Below are positions 10,968 through 22,486 of a stretch of DNA of 64,000 nucleotides, piece by piece (within the stretch, counting starts at the first letter, position 1; every line of letters starts with the position of its first letter). A model generated the notes under the pieces. The model was not told where the DNA came from. It saw only the letters and a list, made by a program, of their open reading frames with translations, and searched no databases. This stretch comes from Pterois miles (taxonomy: Eukaryota > Chordata > Actinopteri > Perciformes > Scorpaenidae), in NCBI GenBank assembly GCA_947000775.1, contig CAMQGK010000416.1:1122001-1186000 (forward strand). Direction: 5' to 3'. The position numbers and the translations under genes were made by a program.

Positions 10968-11639
10968 GAAGTGAGAGAGGAAGACAGAGAGAGATGGGCA
11001 GGGACCGAGGCAGAGGGGTGGTGTGTGTTGGGAGCAGAGAAGATAACGCCAGGGTTTTTATTATTGTGTTTGGGTTCAGACTTTTTTTCTGTCTTGGTCT
11101 GATATTGCAGCCTCGCCTCCCTTCCCTCCCGCCTTCAAAACACGCACACACTCCCAGACACACCCTCACACACAGTAGCTTCTGGCTCTGCTACATGAAA
11201 GAAACTGATAGGTGAGCCCACACTAAAAAGGCATTACTTGGGTGCAACTCACTGATTGTCTGCAATCATCCATATCCCACCTTCACATCCCATCCCAAAT
11301 CAATTCTTGATCAATTTCATGCCAGAGAAAGAAATAATTTCTCCAAAATGGAGAACATATTCAGTTTGATCATTTGTGCTCTTCCAGTAGTAATTAAACT
11401 GCTGGGTGGAATAACTGAAAAGATTATTGTGCTGCTTGCTGCTGCTTCTTCACGCCAACTATTTCTTCCCTCTACAAACTTAGATTATGATGCTGGCAGT
11501 ATCTCTTTCAAATGTGGTTATGAGAAAGGAAAAATAGAAGGAAAAAATGCTTTTTAATCACCATATGCACCCTCACTAATTCAGGTGCTCTGAAGTGCTG
11601 TCAAGAAACAATTGAGTGGAGAGTCGGTTGTGTGATCAA

Positions 11640-11815
11640 TTGTGCGCGGTCCCTAGGTGGGGCTCTCATTTGCTGGTGCATTCCTCCAGCTGATTAAGTT
11701 AATTAGGCCGCCCCCACATCCTGCTGATTGGATGTAAACATTAATATGCCAGAAAATGATTCTGTCGATGTTTACCGCAATGTTCCGAGCCACGCTAAAT
11801 TGATCGGCTATTGGA
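11640..11815. promoter_or_regulatory. Candidate conserved non-coding element
   Basis: Compact block with CAGCTGATTAAGTTAATTAG (paired homeodomain-type cores), then CCGCCCCCAC, GATTGG (inverted CCAAT), TGTAAACATTAATATG (forkhead plus TAAT) and ATGTTTACCGCAA. No open frame of coding character and no repeat ends. The regulatory role is inferred from motif density only. Confidence 0.4.
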
Positions 11816-11820
11816 AAAGA

Positions 11821-11839
11821 AAAAAAAAAAAAAAAAAAA
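11821..11839. repeat. Poly-A run
   Basis: Nineteen A residues directly after the candidate element at 11640-11815. Confidence 0.9.
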
Positions 11840-12041
11840 GCAAGTGGCTGTGTTCTGATCCCACTTGCCCCACCTCCCTCCCCTCTCCTCTTCATCACTT
11901 TCCAAAAACTGCTTGCCAGTTGTTTGGTTTACTCAAAGGTGTTGGATTTGATTTGTTAAAATGTATTCTGGAATTAATCTGATTTTCTTCCAACTTCAAA
12001 TTTGTCTGTAAACTTTATTCTCCTCCCTGGACAACCCCTGT

Positions 12042-12067
12042 CCCCCCCCCCCCCCCCCCCCCCCCCC
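12042..12067. repeat. Poly-C homopolymer (26 C)
   Basis: An uninterrupted run of 26 C, unusual in length. It may mark a base-calling or length-uncertain site, and could fold as an i-motif/G-quadruplex. Confidence 0.95.
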
Positions 12068-12635
12068 TCCGCCCGGCCCTTGTGAATTCCTCTCACCTCT
12101 CAAAGTTGAAAAGCTGCGGTGGTGAAATACAGAGCGAGGACGGCAGCATGCTCCGAGATGGTCTTTTATAAATCAGAGTGCGGTGTAAAAGCCCCAGCTC
12201 GATATCTCATCATAGACGTGGTAGTGTTCAGAAAGTGGCCCAAGCAATGAGCCAAGGCTCAACTATCTATTCGGAGGTGTACATGCTTTTTTGAGAGTGT
12301 GTGTATGGTGTTTCTATTGACCAGTGAATGCACCATTGTACACAGATTTATGAATATGTGCTTTCATGAGTCCTGCATGCTTTTATGCATTCACAGTTTA
12401 GAGAGAACATGGTTCATTTGACAGAGGCGCTAAAGTGCATGCAGCTGAATGAACACAGATATACCTGTGAACTCACTGGTGTTAGTGTGTATTACACCGG
12501 CCTGTCTGTCAGTGGGGATGTGACAATATTTATTCTCCTGACTGTGGCTGAGCAGCTTTTACATATTCCTTTAAGTCAGTAAATACACTTTATTGTCATT
12601 GAATTATTTTACTTTCTCATATCATTTTCACAACA
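12068..12635. other. Non-coding stretch
   Basis: No gene or element recognised. The first 180 bp after the C run have mixed composition and may continue the 11.6-kb regulatory-like region. Confidence 0.35.
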
Positions 12636-12840
12636 GGGCTGCCCGGTGTTGCAGTGGTTAGCGCTGTCGCCTCACAGCTTCTTTTCCATGTTCATGTGGG
12701 TTCTCTCAAGTTTCCTCCCACCATCAAACATGTACCTCCTGGGTGCTATGAATTGGGAGTTAGAGGTCAGGAGGGCCATCCAGTGTAAATGTATCTGTGC
12801 CAAATCCAATATGCAGATCTTAAAATCAGATCTGTGATTA
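12636..12840 (+). mobile_element. Rearranged tRNA-derived SINE fragment
   Basis: The 5' head GGGCTGCCCGGTGTTGCAG followed by TGGTTAGCGCTGTCGCCTCA is the A-box-containing tRNA-like head of a widespread teleost SINE; the same head closes the minus-strand SINE at 21569-21871. The B box is missing, so the head is internally deleted. Downstream, TGTGGGTTCTCTC and GTTTCCTCCCACCATCAAA match the SINE body. The last 80 bp (GGAGGGCCATCCAGTGTAAA, CTGTGCCAAATCCAATATGC) resemble a different common fish repeat, so the 3' boundary is uncertain. Confidence 0.65.
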
Positions 12841-13022
12841 TGAGCAGGAGCAGCAAAGACCAACAGCAAACAGCAGGAAAAAACAAGGTTTGAGGGTTGT
12901 CTCTAAATAAAACTGACCAGATGACAATTTAATCATTGAAAACACCAATATATTATCATTAAAAGCTGTACTTATCAATACTTTTTATATTACAGATGGC
13001 CCAAATGTGTAATATCAGAGTA

Positions 13023-13067
13023 TCCTGAGTAAATTAGCAATGTCAAGTCCTGAGTAAATTAGCAATG
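13023..13067. repeat. Short tandem duplication (25-bp period)
   Basis: TCCTGAGTAAATTAGCAATG occurs at 13023-13042 and again at 13048-13067, separated by TCAAG. Confidence 0.9.
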
Positions 13068-13074
13068 AGCCTCA

Positions 13075-13245
13075 TTGTTTTGGCTTTCTGGCCTACAAAG
13101 TCCACACTCACCATGTTTCCAGCAGCAGCAGGCAGCTGTTTCTGGTGAAACAGCTCTGATAAATCCACTGTTCACTACCTGCTCAGCAGCAAACAGCAGA
13201 CAGACACAGTTAGAGACTAGCTGGCGATCATAGCGGAGCATTTAT
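13075..13245 (-). repeat. Dispersed repeat, family B (minus copy)
   Basis: The reverse complement of this stretch matches 33750-33900: TGTGTCTGTCTGCTGTTTGC, TGCTGAGCAGGTAGTG, AGAGCTGTTTC and GGAAACA occur in the same order. The two copies lie in opposite orientation 20 kb apart. Class is unknown, but it is a typical fish interspersed repeat rather than a gene. Confidence 0.65.
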
Positions 13246-13499
13246 AAGAGACAAATATTTTGAACTTACATTCATCAGGTGAACAAAAACTCAATTTGAA
13301 ATAAATGCTTCTGTTGCTCGTGTCTCCTGGATGTGTAAAATACTCTTTCCACTTCAGCATACGTACACGCAGCAGTTCAGACTAGGGTAACAGCTCTGGA
13401 GCGGGGTGTTGAAGTCCCAGCTGGGTTTTGCTGTGGTCTGACGCATCATCAGTAGCCTCCATCTCACTGCCTCACCCATCCCATCCCATCCTCATCTCC

Positions 13500-13720
13500 C
13501 CCCCTGCAGTGCATCAAGCCCCATTAACCCCCCACCTGCCTCTCTGCAGGCTCCCTGTGTGCTTAACACAGTGGCGTTAGCGTAAAAGATGTGCCTGCTC
13601 CTCCAGATGAGCTTTGCACAGTTTAATAGAGGTCTTGGAGGGGTCCACATTAATATAGTAAGGCCGCAGAGAGGAGGCCATGACTTAAACCTCCACTCCT
13701 CCCACCCTACACCCTGTCTC
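13500..13720. promoter_or_regulatory. Candidate conserved non-coding element
   Basis: Mixed-composition block (CATCAAGCCCCATTAACC, ACAGTGGCGTTAGCGTAAAA, GAGCTTTGCACAGTTTAATA, TCCACATTAATATAGTAAGG) with no coding frame and no transposon ends. Regulatory status is inferred from composition. Confidence 0.3.
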
Positions 13721-15579
13721 CCCCCATTTTTCTATCTTTATTCTTTATTTTCTTTTTTTTTTTTCTGAGACGAGTCATTTGGCATTGGCAGTACAATGTA
13801 AACTTTAACCTTGCAGCTGGGTTATAACCTCCTTCTCTCATCTCTGTGTGTTGACAGCAGTGGTCAAACAGCCACAGTAAGGTGACGACTTGTGATGCCT
13901 TTAGCACTGTGCTGATGTGTCGGGGCTTCTAGGTGAGCAAAGCCTTTGGCACATGGGTGAAAGTGATGAGGAAGGGATTTGCTGAGGAAGCTTTGTTTGG
14001 TCTTAGCACACTGTGAAAAAAAAAGTTACTTTGGGCTAGGACAGCTAAGAGTCCTTAGTACCGCTTCTATAACTGATCACAGTGCATGTATGTGGCCATT
14101 TCTGATGCATTTATAAACTGCATTTTATATATCCTCAAACTTCACACTAACATTGCTTCAGGAATGGCTTCAAAAACTGAATGTTTAACAGTAAGACTAA
14201 TAGATGAATCACCTTCACGATGCAGCTGATAGAAATGATACAGCTCTACTGGTTTACTGCTGACATACAGTACCTGTTTTATATGAGTATGGGTAATTTC
14301 TCATCAATTCCTCCAGTGCTGGTACTTCCTGTGGATTTTCCTTGATGATTAATCCTACACTCGGTTCTCTTTTATTTTCCCTATACATGCTTCCTATTGG
14401 AGAGATCATTCATTAACCCAACATTTCCTGTAATGGTGATGGCACCACAGGGTAATTCAAGAATAGTTAAGTGTGGACTGTTTTAATGATATCAGAAATT
14501 AGGCCAGTAACTTTCTCTAGGTGAAAGTTGAGTCTAAGGTCGTCATTGTTGACTTTTAAGACTCTAAAGTTCATTAAGTGTGTACCTTCCATGTCTGACA
14601 AAAGTGATGTGATCTGAACTTTTTAGAGACAAGTCAGTTCAGTGTATTGTCTCTATTTTTGTCAACCGTGAAAACTCCAAAATCAAGTCTTTTCTCTGAC
14701 TCTGTCCATTTTCTGGAGAAAGTAATCCATGCCAAGACTACAGTAATTTTCAATATTTATATATTGTTCAGTCCTCGTCCTGGGTGCAGCTCATTGAAAT
14801 GGTTTCACTGGCCTCTCTTCAAGTGTGGTATTAAATTGATTTTAAAATCTTACTGTTTGTTTTCAAGGTATTCAATGGCTGGCACCTTCTTACACCTTTA
14901 AAACCTTCGTCTAGGTCTCTGAGGTCCTCTTCTTTAGTTAGTTTGTTCGTTGTTCCACAGTCTATGCAGAGGTAGAAGGAAGTCACTGCTCTTATTGAGA
15001 GAGACCAGTGTTCAAGTTGTTCTGTAAGTTGTGTTAATGATGCGTGCCACATGATTTGCGGTGACGTTAACTTGTTTCCATATGTGTTTTACTTAGTTTA
15101 CTTACTTTTAAGTAAAAACATGATGTTGTCCCTTAACCTATGGCTAAGTGATTTTCTTACCTGAACCTAAAGCAGAGGCTTCGTTGCCCCTTGCTGCTGG
15201 TGCACGTTAATACAGGCATGTAATATTAGCATCTCTGCTACTTGACAGTGACACGCTATTCTCTGGTGGACACACGGGTCTATTTCACGCTGTGGAGCGA
15301 TACCAAGTTGAATGTTGAGTCCTGTATGATTTCTTCACCATGGTACCAAACACCTCTCCACACACACAGCTCCATTTTCTCTACACACTTATTGTTATTT
15401 TTATACTTTCCCGAATCCTTCATAATTGTGCCCCCTCTCACCTTATCAACTGTCGTCCATACCCATCTCCCCTCGTATTTCAATCTCCACCTCTCTTTCT
15501 TCCCACTCTACCTTTTCACTCTCCATCTAGCTCCCTTTGTAGCTATACCACCTTCTCCCTCCCACCCTCCTCGCCTCCA
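13721..15579. other. Non-coding stretch
   Basis: No gene seen. The patch 15125-15185 (CCTTAACCTATGGCTAAGTG, TGAACCTAAAGCAGAGGC) resembles the fish repeat fragment also present near 26893-26945 and 53555-53605. The rest is unclassified. Confidence 0.35.
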
Positions 15580-15665
15580 CCCACTCCCTCCCCTCCCTCC
15601 CCGCCACCACCATCACAGCCCCCCCCCCCCCCCACGACCAACCCCCTCCCCTGTCTCCCTTCCTG
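15580..15665. repeat. Pyrimidine-rich low-complexity tract with poly-C
   Basis: Tract of C/T with a run of 15 or more C at about 15618-15633. It gives long proline/serine-rich open frames in several frames, which are artefacts of composition. Confidence 0.85.
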
Positions 15666-16325
15666 CACAGCCGTCACTCTGAATTATTTTCAATGAGCTC
15701 CTTTATAGCGGGCGCCAGATCTCAGCTCCAACTCATCACTGAGCACAGGGCTGGGGGGACGCGCTCTGCATTTCGATCAGCTCTGAGCCTCCACTTTGCT
15801 ATTAACCCCTTTCACACTAAACCCCACCACCACCACCGCTCCCCTCTTTCTACACCTTACCTCACTCTATTTCTCTGCCCATGTTTATGCTCTCACCTCT
15901 CTACCTCCATCTTTCAACTGATTTTTCTTTATACTCACAATTTTCTGTCAAGTCTTTCTTCTCACTGTCAGGCCCATCCACACTCATTCTTGTCTCTTAA
16001 TTCTGCAACTTTGTCAGCATGATGAAACAACAATGCCATAGTGATTCCTGGTTCTATATTCAAATTGAGATGATAAAAATGTAAAGTTTGAACAATTTAT
16101 AACTTGTACATAATAGATAAATAAATCTGCACAGTACCTGTAAAAACAGTCTTGAATAGATCTGAAAATGTGTACTATATGAACTGACATGACAATATTA
16201 CATGTACTATTTCTATACATCATTTAAAAGCCAGTTTATGGTGATACATTGCAGGCAGAAATGTCATTTTTCATGCACTAGTCAATTTTCAGATTTGAGA
16301 GCTATTTTGCTTCCAATATCAGCCC
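15666..16325. other. Non-coding stretch; first part possibly regulatory
   Basis: The stretch 15680-15815 (TTTATAGCGGGCGCCAGATC, GGGGGGACGCGCTCTGCATT) is GC-richer than its surroundings and could be a regulatory element. No gene or transposon ends seen after it. Confidence 0.25.
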
Positions 16326-16329
16326 AGTG

Positions 16330-16560
16330 GAAAGAAAACATCCACAACAATACACATTTAAGTGTTTATTTTACTACTTTGTCTATTAACCTCTGTAGGT
16401 TTCTCCCAAAGCAAAAGTTAGCATTGGATAATGCCTCATTTGCATATTTAACCATAAAGTTTCAGAAAACTTGGAATACAAAAAGTAATTGTTTTAATGT
16501 ATGTGACCAACTGGGGAAGTTTCATGGTGATATCTATGTATTGGTTATTCTTTCACCCTC
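16330..16560 (+). repeat. Dispersed repeat, family C copy 1
   Basis: Shares with 16830-17045 the ordered blocks GCCTCATTTGCATATTTAA (versus ATGCATCATTTGCATATGTA), CAGAAAACtT, TTTTAATGTATGTGACCAAC and TGGGGAAGTTTCATGGTGAT. The two copies are in the same orientation about 480 bp apart. An apparent 142-codon open frame across it is repeat-derived. Confidence 0.6.
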
Positions 16561-16829
16561 TTCACCTGCAGTGTCTTCAAAACGTCTTTATAGGCTGTTT
16601 TCTCAAAATGAGGTTTCTCTCAGAGTCTGAGCAGAAATCTCCACTTCACTAGCAATTACATCCAGTTTCATTCCTATCTATATTTTGAAGGTTGTAATAG
16701 AGGATGTTATTATTTTATTCATTTTATTCCCGCCCTTTTAATGGCTGTTGACTACTAAAGTATATATGGAGTGAGCAAACTCAGTAAAAAACTTTGACTC
16801 TAATATGTCAACAAAATGAAACACAAATT

Positions 16830-17045
16830 TTGAACCTGGCTTCATCCAGTGTTCAGATTTCTGTTCCGGAAATGTATGGAAATTAGCACATATTTGATAT
16901 ATATATATATATATATATTTGATGCATCATTTGCATATGTAAGCAAAAACTACCAGAAAACCTACAGCACAAAAATAATTGTCTTAATGTATGTAATCAA
17001 CTGGGGAAGGTCCATGGAGATCTTTTCCCTATTCTACATACACTG
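16830..17045 (+). repeat. Dispersed repeat, family C copy 2 (with (AT)n)
   Basis: Second direct copy of the unit at 16330-16560: TCATTTGCATATGTAAGC, CAGAAAACCTACAGCAC, CTTAATGTATGTAATCAACT and GGGGAAGGTCCATGGAGAT. It carries an AT-dinucleotide run (16897-16918) that copy 1 lacks. Confidence 0.6.
16897..16918. repeat. (AT)n microsatellite
   Basis: Eleven AT units inside repeat copy 2. Confidence 0.95.
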
Positions 17046-19024
17046 AATCAGTCTGAAAGGACGATGACACACCGTCATTTTGCATCCTTGACCCATTTTA
17101 ATTAAGGAGACAGATGCATGTGTGTGTTTCTGTGACTGCAAAGTTTTAATTTACTAGCTGAGACTTGAGTCACTTAACTATTCTTGAATGAGATTAATGA
17201 CTTTGGATGTTTAGCATTTTGTGGCAAATTTCAACCATTCTGCAAGAGCAGATTAACCAGCGTTGCCTGAAACAGACTCTGAGGCTAAGCATGTAAAAGT
17301 AAAAGACAACATTACTAACAACAACAGCGACATAAGGCTCCAACATGCTCAATGCAGCAACACAAGCAGATGCATGGCAGTACCTGTCAAGGGTGAACAT
17401 ACTCATCGTACCCTCTTATGTCCCGGTGGAGGCTAATTAGAGCGTTTCCATGACCACAGGAGAAAACAGAAATGGCGTCTGTGAAGGAATGTGTAGTGCT
17501 GCACTTAATACATAGAAGACACAAGATGGGTTGTGCAAAACAATCAATGTTGATATTTTGTCCATCAAGTGAAGCATGGATGGAATGACAGTTGCTGAAA
17601 TCAGGCTTATGTCTGTAAAAGTATATTTCTTATGCACAAAAGTTTCTAGTAGAATTGTGATTGATATGTAGTTAGCAGAATATCATGGGTTTCCTTTTAT
17701 TCTGAGTTCAACGTACAGCATGTGACTGTCTTTACATGTTTCTATACCATCTATGTTAATGCTGCTTGTCCAAACCTTGAACAAGAGTAGAGTCTGAGGG
17801 TATATTTCCATCACTGCTGATTCTAAGCCACACATCATTTCCATCCTTCTCCCACCCGCTCCACAATCTCCCCACTCAGTCTGCCTGCTGTAGAACAAAC
17901 CTGTCCGAGCACATCCTCCTGGCAGAGCAGTAAACACTTCCCAGTTTCCTGTCTGATGATGTTCAGCAGAGCTGTGGATACATATCACTCGCTCCCTGTG
18001 ACTCTGTTGAAGACTCCATTTGAAGGAAGTTTTTACATTTTGTGGGGAAATTAGAAATGTAGCTTGATTTGGCAGCACAGTGATAGCCAGAAGTGAGATG
18101 ATATCAAGGTAACATTTTCCATGTGCTGAATGTGGAGCATGAGGAGCGACAATGAGCTTGTAAATAATCCTGGGACTAAGTTGCAGTTACTGTACATTAG
18201 AATGAAAACGCTGGTTCCGTAGGGCTTGGGTACAATACAGAGTCCACTGAGAGCTGCTGCCGCTTAACTGGACTCTGATAGAACTAGTGTTAATCGCTCT
18301 GTCTGTCATTCCACTGCTCCAAGGCAAGATTAAACTGTGGTGTAAAAGCAAAGTCAGGAAAACCCCTAAAAAGACTCTCCGTCTCACTCTCCCAGACAGC
18401 TCGGAGGCACGTGCCAACCACGAGGCGTATCCGTTATCACGGAAATTTATCTTCAAGACTTCTCGATTAGTAAACCGCAGAAATGACCCATTGCCGGTTT
18501 TGCCCACTCTTCGCCCATTTTATGTCGTAGCCTATAGGAATGTAGGACAGACCGGAGATATCTTTCCAGCAACAGCCAGCCACAAATGTTAAGAATAACG
18601 TCTGTCGCCTGCAGGAATGATTTGTCATCTACAGAGAGTTCAGGTTTTGTGGCTGTCACTCCCTTTTCAAGTTGGAAAAGCCTGTTTGTTTGAAGATCAC
18701 TTGACTGTGCTGAATCAATTAAGTCATCCATGGCTAATCCAGGAAGAGTGTGAGGAATTGATTTGGGGACGGAGCCAAGTGATGGGTTTGACAGTGGCAT
18801 TGTTTATCCTATATGTGCTGAGCCTTGATGTGCTGAGTATGATATAGCTGTAAGAACAGAGCCGTGATAGGAGAGCAGGAAGGCAGAATGAGAACAGTGT
18901 GCACATACAGTCGACAAGTCAAAGGTTTGAAAGTAGGGGTGTGTATTGGTCCTTCTCAGATCGTTTAAAACTTGCACCACCATGACAGTCTGATGGACCT
19001 TTTTGATCTTTATAATAAAAATAA
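17046..19024. other. Long non-coding stretch
   Basis: No gene supported. Minus-strand open frames at 17683-18078 (131 codons) and 18187-18507 (106 codons) show no domain, no splice context and ordinary non-coding composition, so they are treated as chance. Confidence 0.4.
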
Positions 19025-19110
19025 CTGTTTAAAGGTACAGAGTGGAGGATTTGGCGACATCTAATGGTGAGCTTGCAGATTGCCACCTACTGTGTACCCC
19101 TCTGGTACTG
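19025..19110 (+). mobile_element. End of a fish DNA-transposon-like repeat
   Basis: TTTAAAGGTACAGAGTGGAG followed by GATTTGGCGACATCTAATGG and TGAGCTTGCAGATTGCCACC resembles the start of a very common teleost interspersed repeat (typically ...AGAATTTGGTGGCATCTAGTGGTGAGGTTGCAGATTGCA..., quoted from general knowledge in part). The opposite end was not located, so extent and class are open. Confidence 0.4.
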
Positions 19111-21568
19111 CCCCGACCTAACCATGCCCAATTTATGAATTTTAAGATTTTTTTTCAAAACTAAAATATGTTATACAGGTAGTAAATTTCAAGAAATAAT
19201 TCAGTGCTTAACGTTAGCGAGTGTCAGTGTCTGCAGCTGAGATATAGAGCCATAGAGAAAGGTATAATTTGTGCATATTTTGAGGAAAAAGTCATAATAT
19301 TATGTGAGTAAGACAATTTATTCTGAATAAACTCATTATAGTTCAAGAAAAAAATCCTTCTGCCCTATAGCCTGCTATGCATCAGGTTTTCAGGCCACCT
19401 TACAGACACAACCCTGTTATTGTTGAAATATGGTAATATTTTGGTCCTTTTGGCCTGTACCGTAGCTCCACCATAAACGGACGAACATCAAAATCCAAGC
19501 GGCGTCTGGCTTTCTGGGTTTTTACCAAAAAGTGCTCACTTGACCACAGTCAGTGGCAGCCTGTGGTTGGCAAGCAGCTCCTGTCAAGTAGCTGCCCAGC
19601 TGAGTGGCCACAGTCACAGTGGCATCCTGTTTGCAGTTGAGAGACTCCACCGACCAGCTATGTCCACTCGCTGCCACATCACACTCGGCCTCTCCCCCCT
19701 GTAGTTGGCTATGTTTGTAGTTTAGCTAAACTCAAAATGTATTTTCAAGTCAATGCAACTGATTCAGAGTGAAAGTCAGTCACAATTTTCTAGGTTGGTG
19801 TTTATTAAACATTATTATCTAATGAATTACACAACTGCTGATGCTAGCTAGCAAGCGTCACTTAACGTTATTTGTCAGACAAGTCATGTTTGCCCCTAAC
19901 AGATACCGTAGGACAGATTTATCATGGAGGAAATATAGTCATCCTCTCAGTGTGTACACTTTCGGCTGTTGGTTAATACAAGCTAAAACAGGCTGACCTT
20001 TAATGTGGACCAGCTATTCTCCTCTTTGTGGCAAGCTGCTCCTCAAATGCATTTTGCTAATGTAACTAATGTAAGTCTGTTGGTATAGACCAGCAATACC
20101 TGTTTACATTTAATATAGATCACAATATTGGTCATAAAAGCCCTAGTATGAACCTGCACACCAAATTCTTCTCCTTCAGATTTGTAAACTATGTTTTTGG
20201 TAAGAGCAAACATTTCAGTCATTGCCAGTCTTCTCAATCAATACATCCACTCCCTGTTGAAAATTGGCATCCCATCATACACTTCTCCAAACCATGCCTT
20301 ACTTTACTGCCTGTCTTTGTCATGGCAGGCTGATCAGTGCTGAGCACCACTCACCTCAGCTCCACTCCACATGGAGGACCATCACTCCACAAGCAGATTA
20401 CTGTAATTGTTCCAACTTTGCTCTGCACCAGATACAACACCATGCCAGTCAATGAGAGCACTCTCCAATGGAGGACTCTGGCCATTAGCATGCCTCAAAT
20501 TGATTTCTGTCAGTGAGCACTCTACAATTATGCTGCATCTTGTCCTGCATCATATTTATTCGGGAATGGCTGTTTGGCTTTGTTGTCCTTGATAACTTGT
20601 CAAAGACAGTTGGATAATTGTGGGAATTAGTAATATATTATTATTTGAGAAGCGCACTAAAATTAGAAACTTTTCACTCATTTAAAAAAAGCTGCTTGGA
20701 TTTAACACACAAAAAGCGATGTACAACATAGACTGACAAAACCGACCACCACAAGTTGCCATAATGTTGTCACTGGCATTTGCTACATTTACATGCAAAC
20801 AAATAATTCAGTAACCCATAAAGTATAAAAAAGTGGTGGCCGTACACATTATAACAAACTTCAAACGGCACTAGAGGCCATTTACAGGTTGACATGTTTC
20901 TTTGGGAAAACATCTCGATATGTAATTATCACTGCAATACACAAAGATGGTGACTAGTGTAAAACAGTGGAAGTACGTTTCTGTAAAAATCAAATCAAGT
21001 CACGAAATATACAGTGTTTCACCCAAAGTGTTTTTGTGAATTGACCGAACTAAAGACAACTAAAGACAACTTTCATTTTGTGTGGATTTTGGTGCCCCCT
21101 GTGGGCAAAAATTGTACTGTGTCGTAAAGTTCTTGATCTGGCTGGTGAGTGCATTTATTTTGGAAGCAACTGAAATAAATATTTTTGGTACTATCTGTTC
21201 ATTTTTAAACAGCTGTTTGCAGAATGCAAAGTGATGAGGTAAGACCTATTTGTGACTGTTTAAGATTAATAACTAATATGACGGTGCTGAAATAAAGTAA
21301 ACTTTGTACACTCCTGAAGGACAAAGCCTGGTTATAAATAGATTTACTCACTTCAGCAGCCTAACCTCTCAATTTACAAACTACTGTAATACAACTGCTG
21401 TTGATTGTCAACATGCTCATAATCATAGAAAGCTTTGCAGTGCTTACGTTGCTCCACAAATGCAGTTAATGTTACATGTTACATAGTTATGCTTCATTTA
21501 AGTAACTTTAGCTAGGTTTATTTTAGCTGCCAACACCAATTCATATATTGATGTAACACCATGTGTAG
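19111..21568. other. Long non-coding stretch
   Basis: No gene seen. A tandem decamer (ACTAAAGACA twice) lies at about 21047-21067. The segment 20750-21130 has repeat-like character (GGTGCCCCCTGTGGGC) but no ends could be set. Confidence 0.4.
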
Positions 21569-21871
21569 TCCATCCATCCATCTTCAACCGCTTATCCCGT
21601 TAGCGGTTGCGGGGGCGCTGGAGCCTGGCATTGGTGAAGGCGGGGTACACCCTGGACACCCTGGTCGCCAGTCCATCGCAGGGCACATAGAGACAGACAA
21701 AATATACACAGACATATACACAGACAACCATTCACGCTCACATCCACAAGTCATCAATTAACTGTGGGAGGAGAGTCCCGGAGTACCCGGAGAAAGCCGG
21801 AAGCCGGATTCGAACCTGCGACCCTCTTGCTGTGAGGCGAGAATGTTAACCACTGCACCACCGTGCAGCCC
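21569..21871 (-). mobile_element. tRNA-derived SINE with GATG tail, near full length
   Basis: Read on the minus strand from 21871: head GGGCTGCACGGTGGTGCAG, A-box region GTGGTGCAGTGGTTAAC, then a perfect tRNA-type B box GGTTCGAATCC (21816-21806). The body (CTCCGGGTACTCCGGGACTC, CTCCCACAG, CCTGCGATGGACTGGCGACC, GGGTGTACCCCGCCTTC) and the tail GATGGATGGATGGA at 21569-21583 follow. The internal RNA polymerase III promoter and LINE-like 3' tail mark it as a SINE probably mobilised by an RTE-type LINE, whose copies in this window have similar GATG tails. Small internal changes include a duplicated ACACCCTGG on the plus strand near 21647-21665. Target duplication is not clear. Confidence 0.88.
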
Positions 21872-22029
21872 TGTTGTCCACCCACTAAATTCTAATTTAG
21901 TTACAGGATTATCACGGTATATAATGCCTTACATCTGATAATCCCTTCACATGGTAAGAGAATTGTAATGAATATAAAATTTGGATGTGTCCACAGCAGC
22001 AGCATAACATAATTGTGATTGGCCCCCGG
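21872..22029. other. Non-coding spacer
   Basis: Nothing recognised. Confidence 0.35.
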
Positions 22030-22340
22030 ACACACCATGGCTTACCATGTAGCTCCCATCCTGCAAACTAGCCTGTGATCAGCACCACGCACAGCAGCTG
22101 AAGCCCAAATTCATCAGCACTAATTTAACAGCCTGCCCTGGACTCAGCGGCCACGTTACCACAGAGACAGTTACACTTGGTGCACATTTCTCAACCTATG
22201 AGACATAACAATTACATTGCTTGATATTTTAATCCCTGATCCCACTCCATAATAACAAAGAGAAACCTGTACTCACTCATTAGAAGTTCATCCTATGGGC
22301 CTCGTGCCCAGTAAAGTCATTAACAACACCACTCAGGAAC
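22030..22340. promoter_or_regulatory. Candidate conserved non-coding element
   Basis: Balanced, non-repetitive block (CACCATGGCTTACCATGTAG, TCATCAGCACTAATTTAACA, GACATAACAATTACATTGCT, CATTAGAAGTTCATCC) with homeodomain-type and Sox-type (ACAAT) cores, no coding frame and no transposon ends. Regulatory role is inferred. Confidence 0.33.
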
Positions 22341-22486
22341 CATGTCCTAACTGAATGTGACACAAGGAACAAAATTGTTTGATTGTCCCAACTGGCCACA
22401 ACCAATGCAGCACATCGTTTTGAGCTGAACTTTAGTTGGACACCCTATTTCTATTTATTCCTGTTGCTCGCTTTGAACATGCCAAA

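Noticed and set aside
15242..15682. 146-codon frame rich in Pro/His/Ser
   Set aside because: Produced by a C/T-rich tract; a parallel frame shows the same bias.
16202..16630. 142-codon open frame
   Set aside because: It overlaps dispersed repeat family C and its relative at 16830-17045 encodes a similar broken peptide, so it is repeat-derived.
17683..18078. 131-codon minus-strand open frame
   Set aside because: No recognisable domain, no splice sites or promoter context, ordinary non-coding composition.
21806..21816. tRNA gene suggested by a perfect B box
   Set aside because: No tRNA cloverleaf can be formed around it. The surroundings are SINE body and GATG tail.
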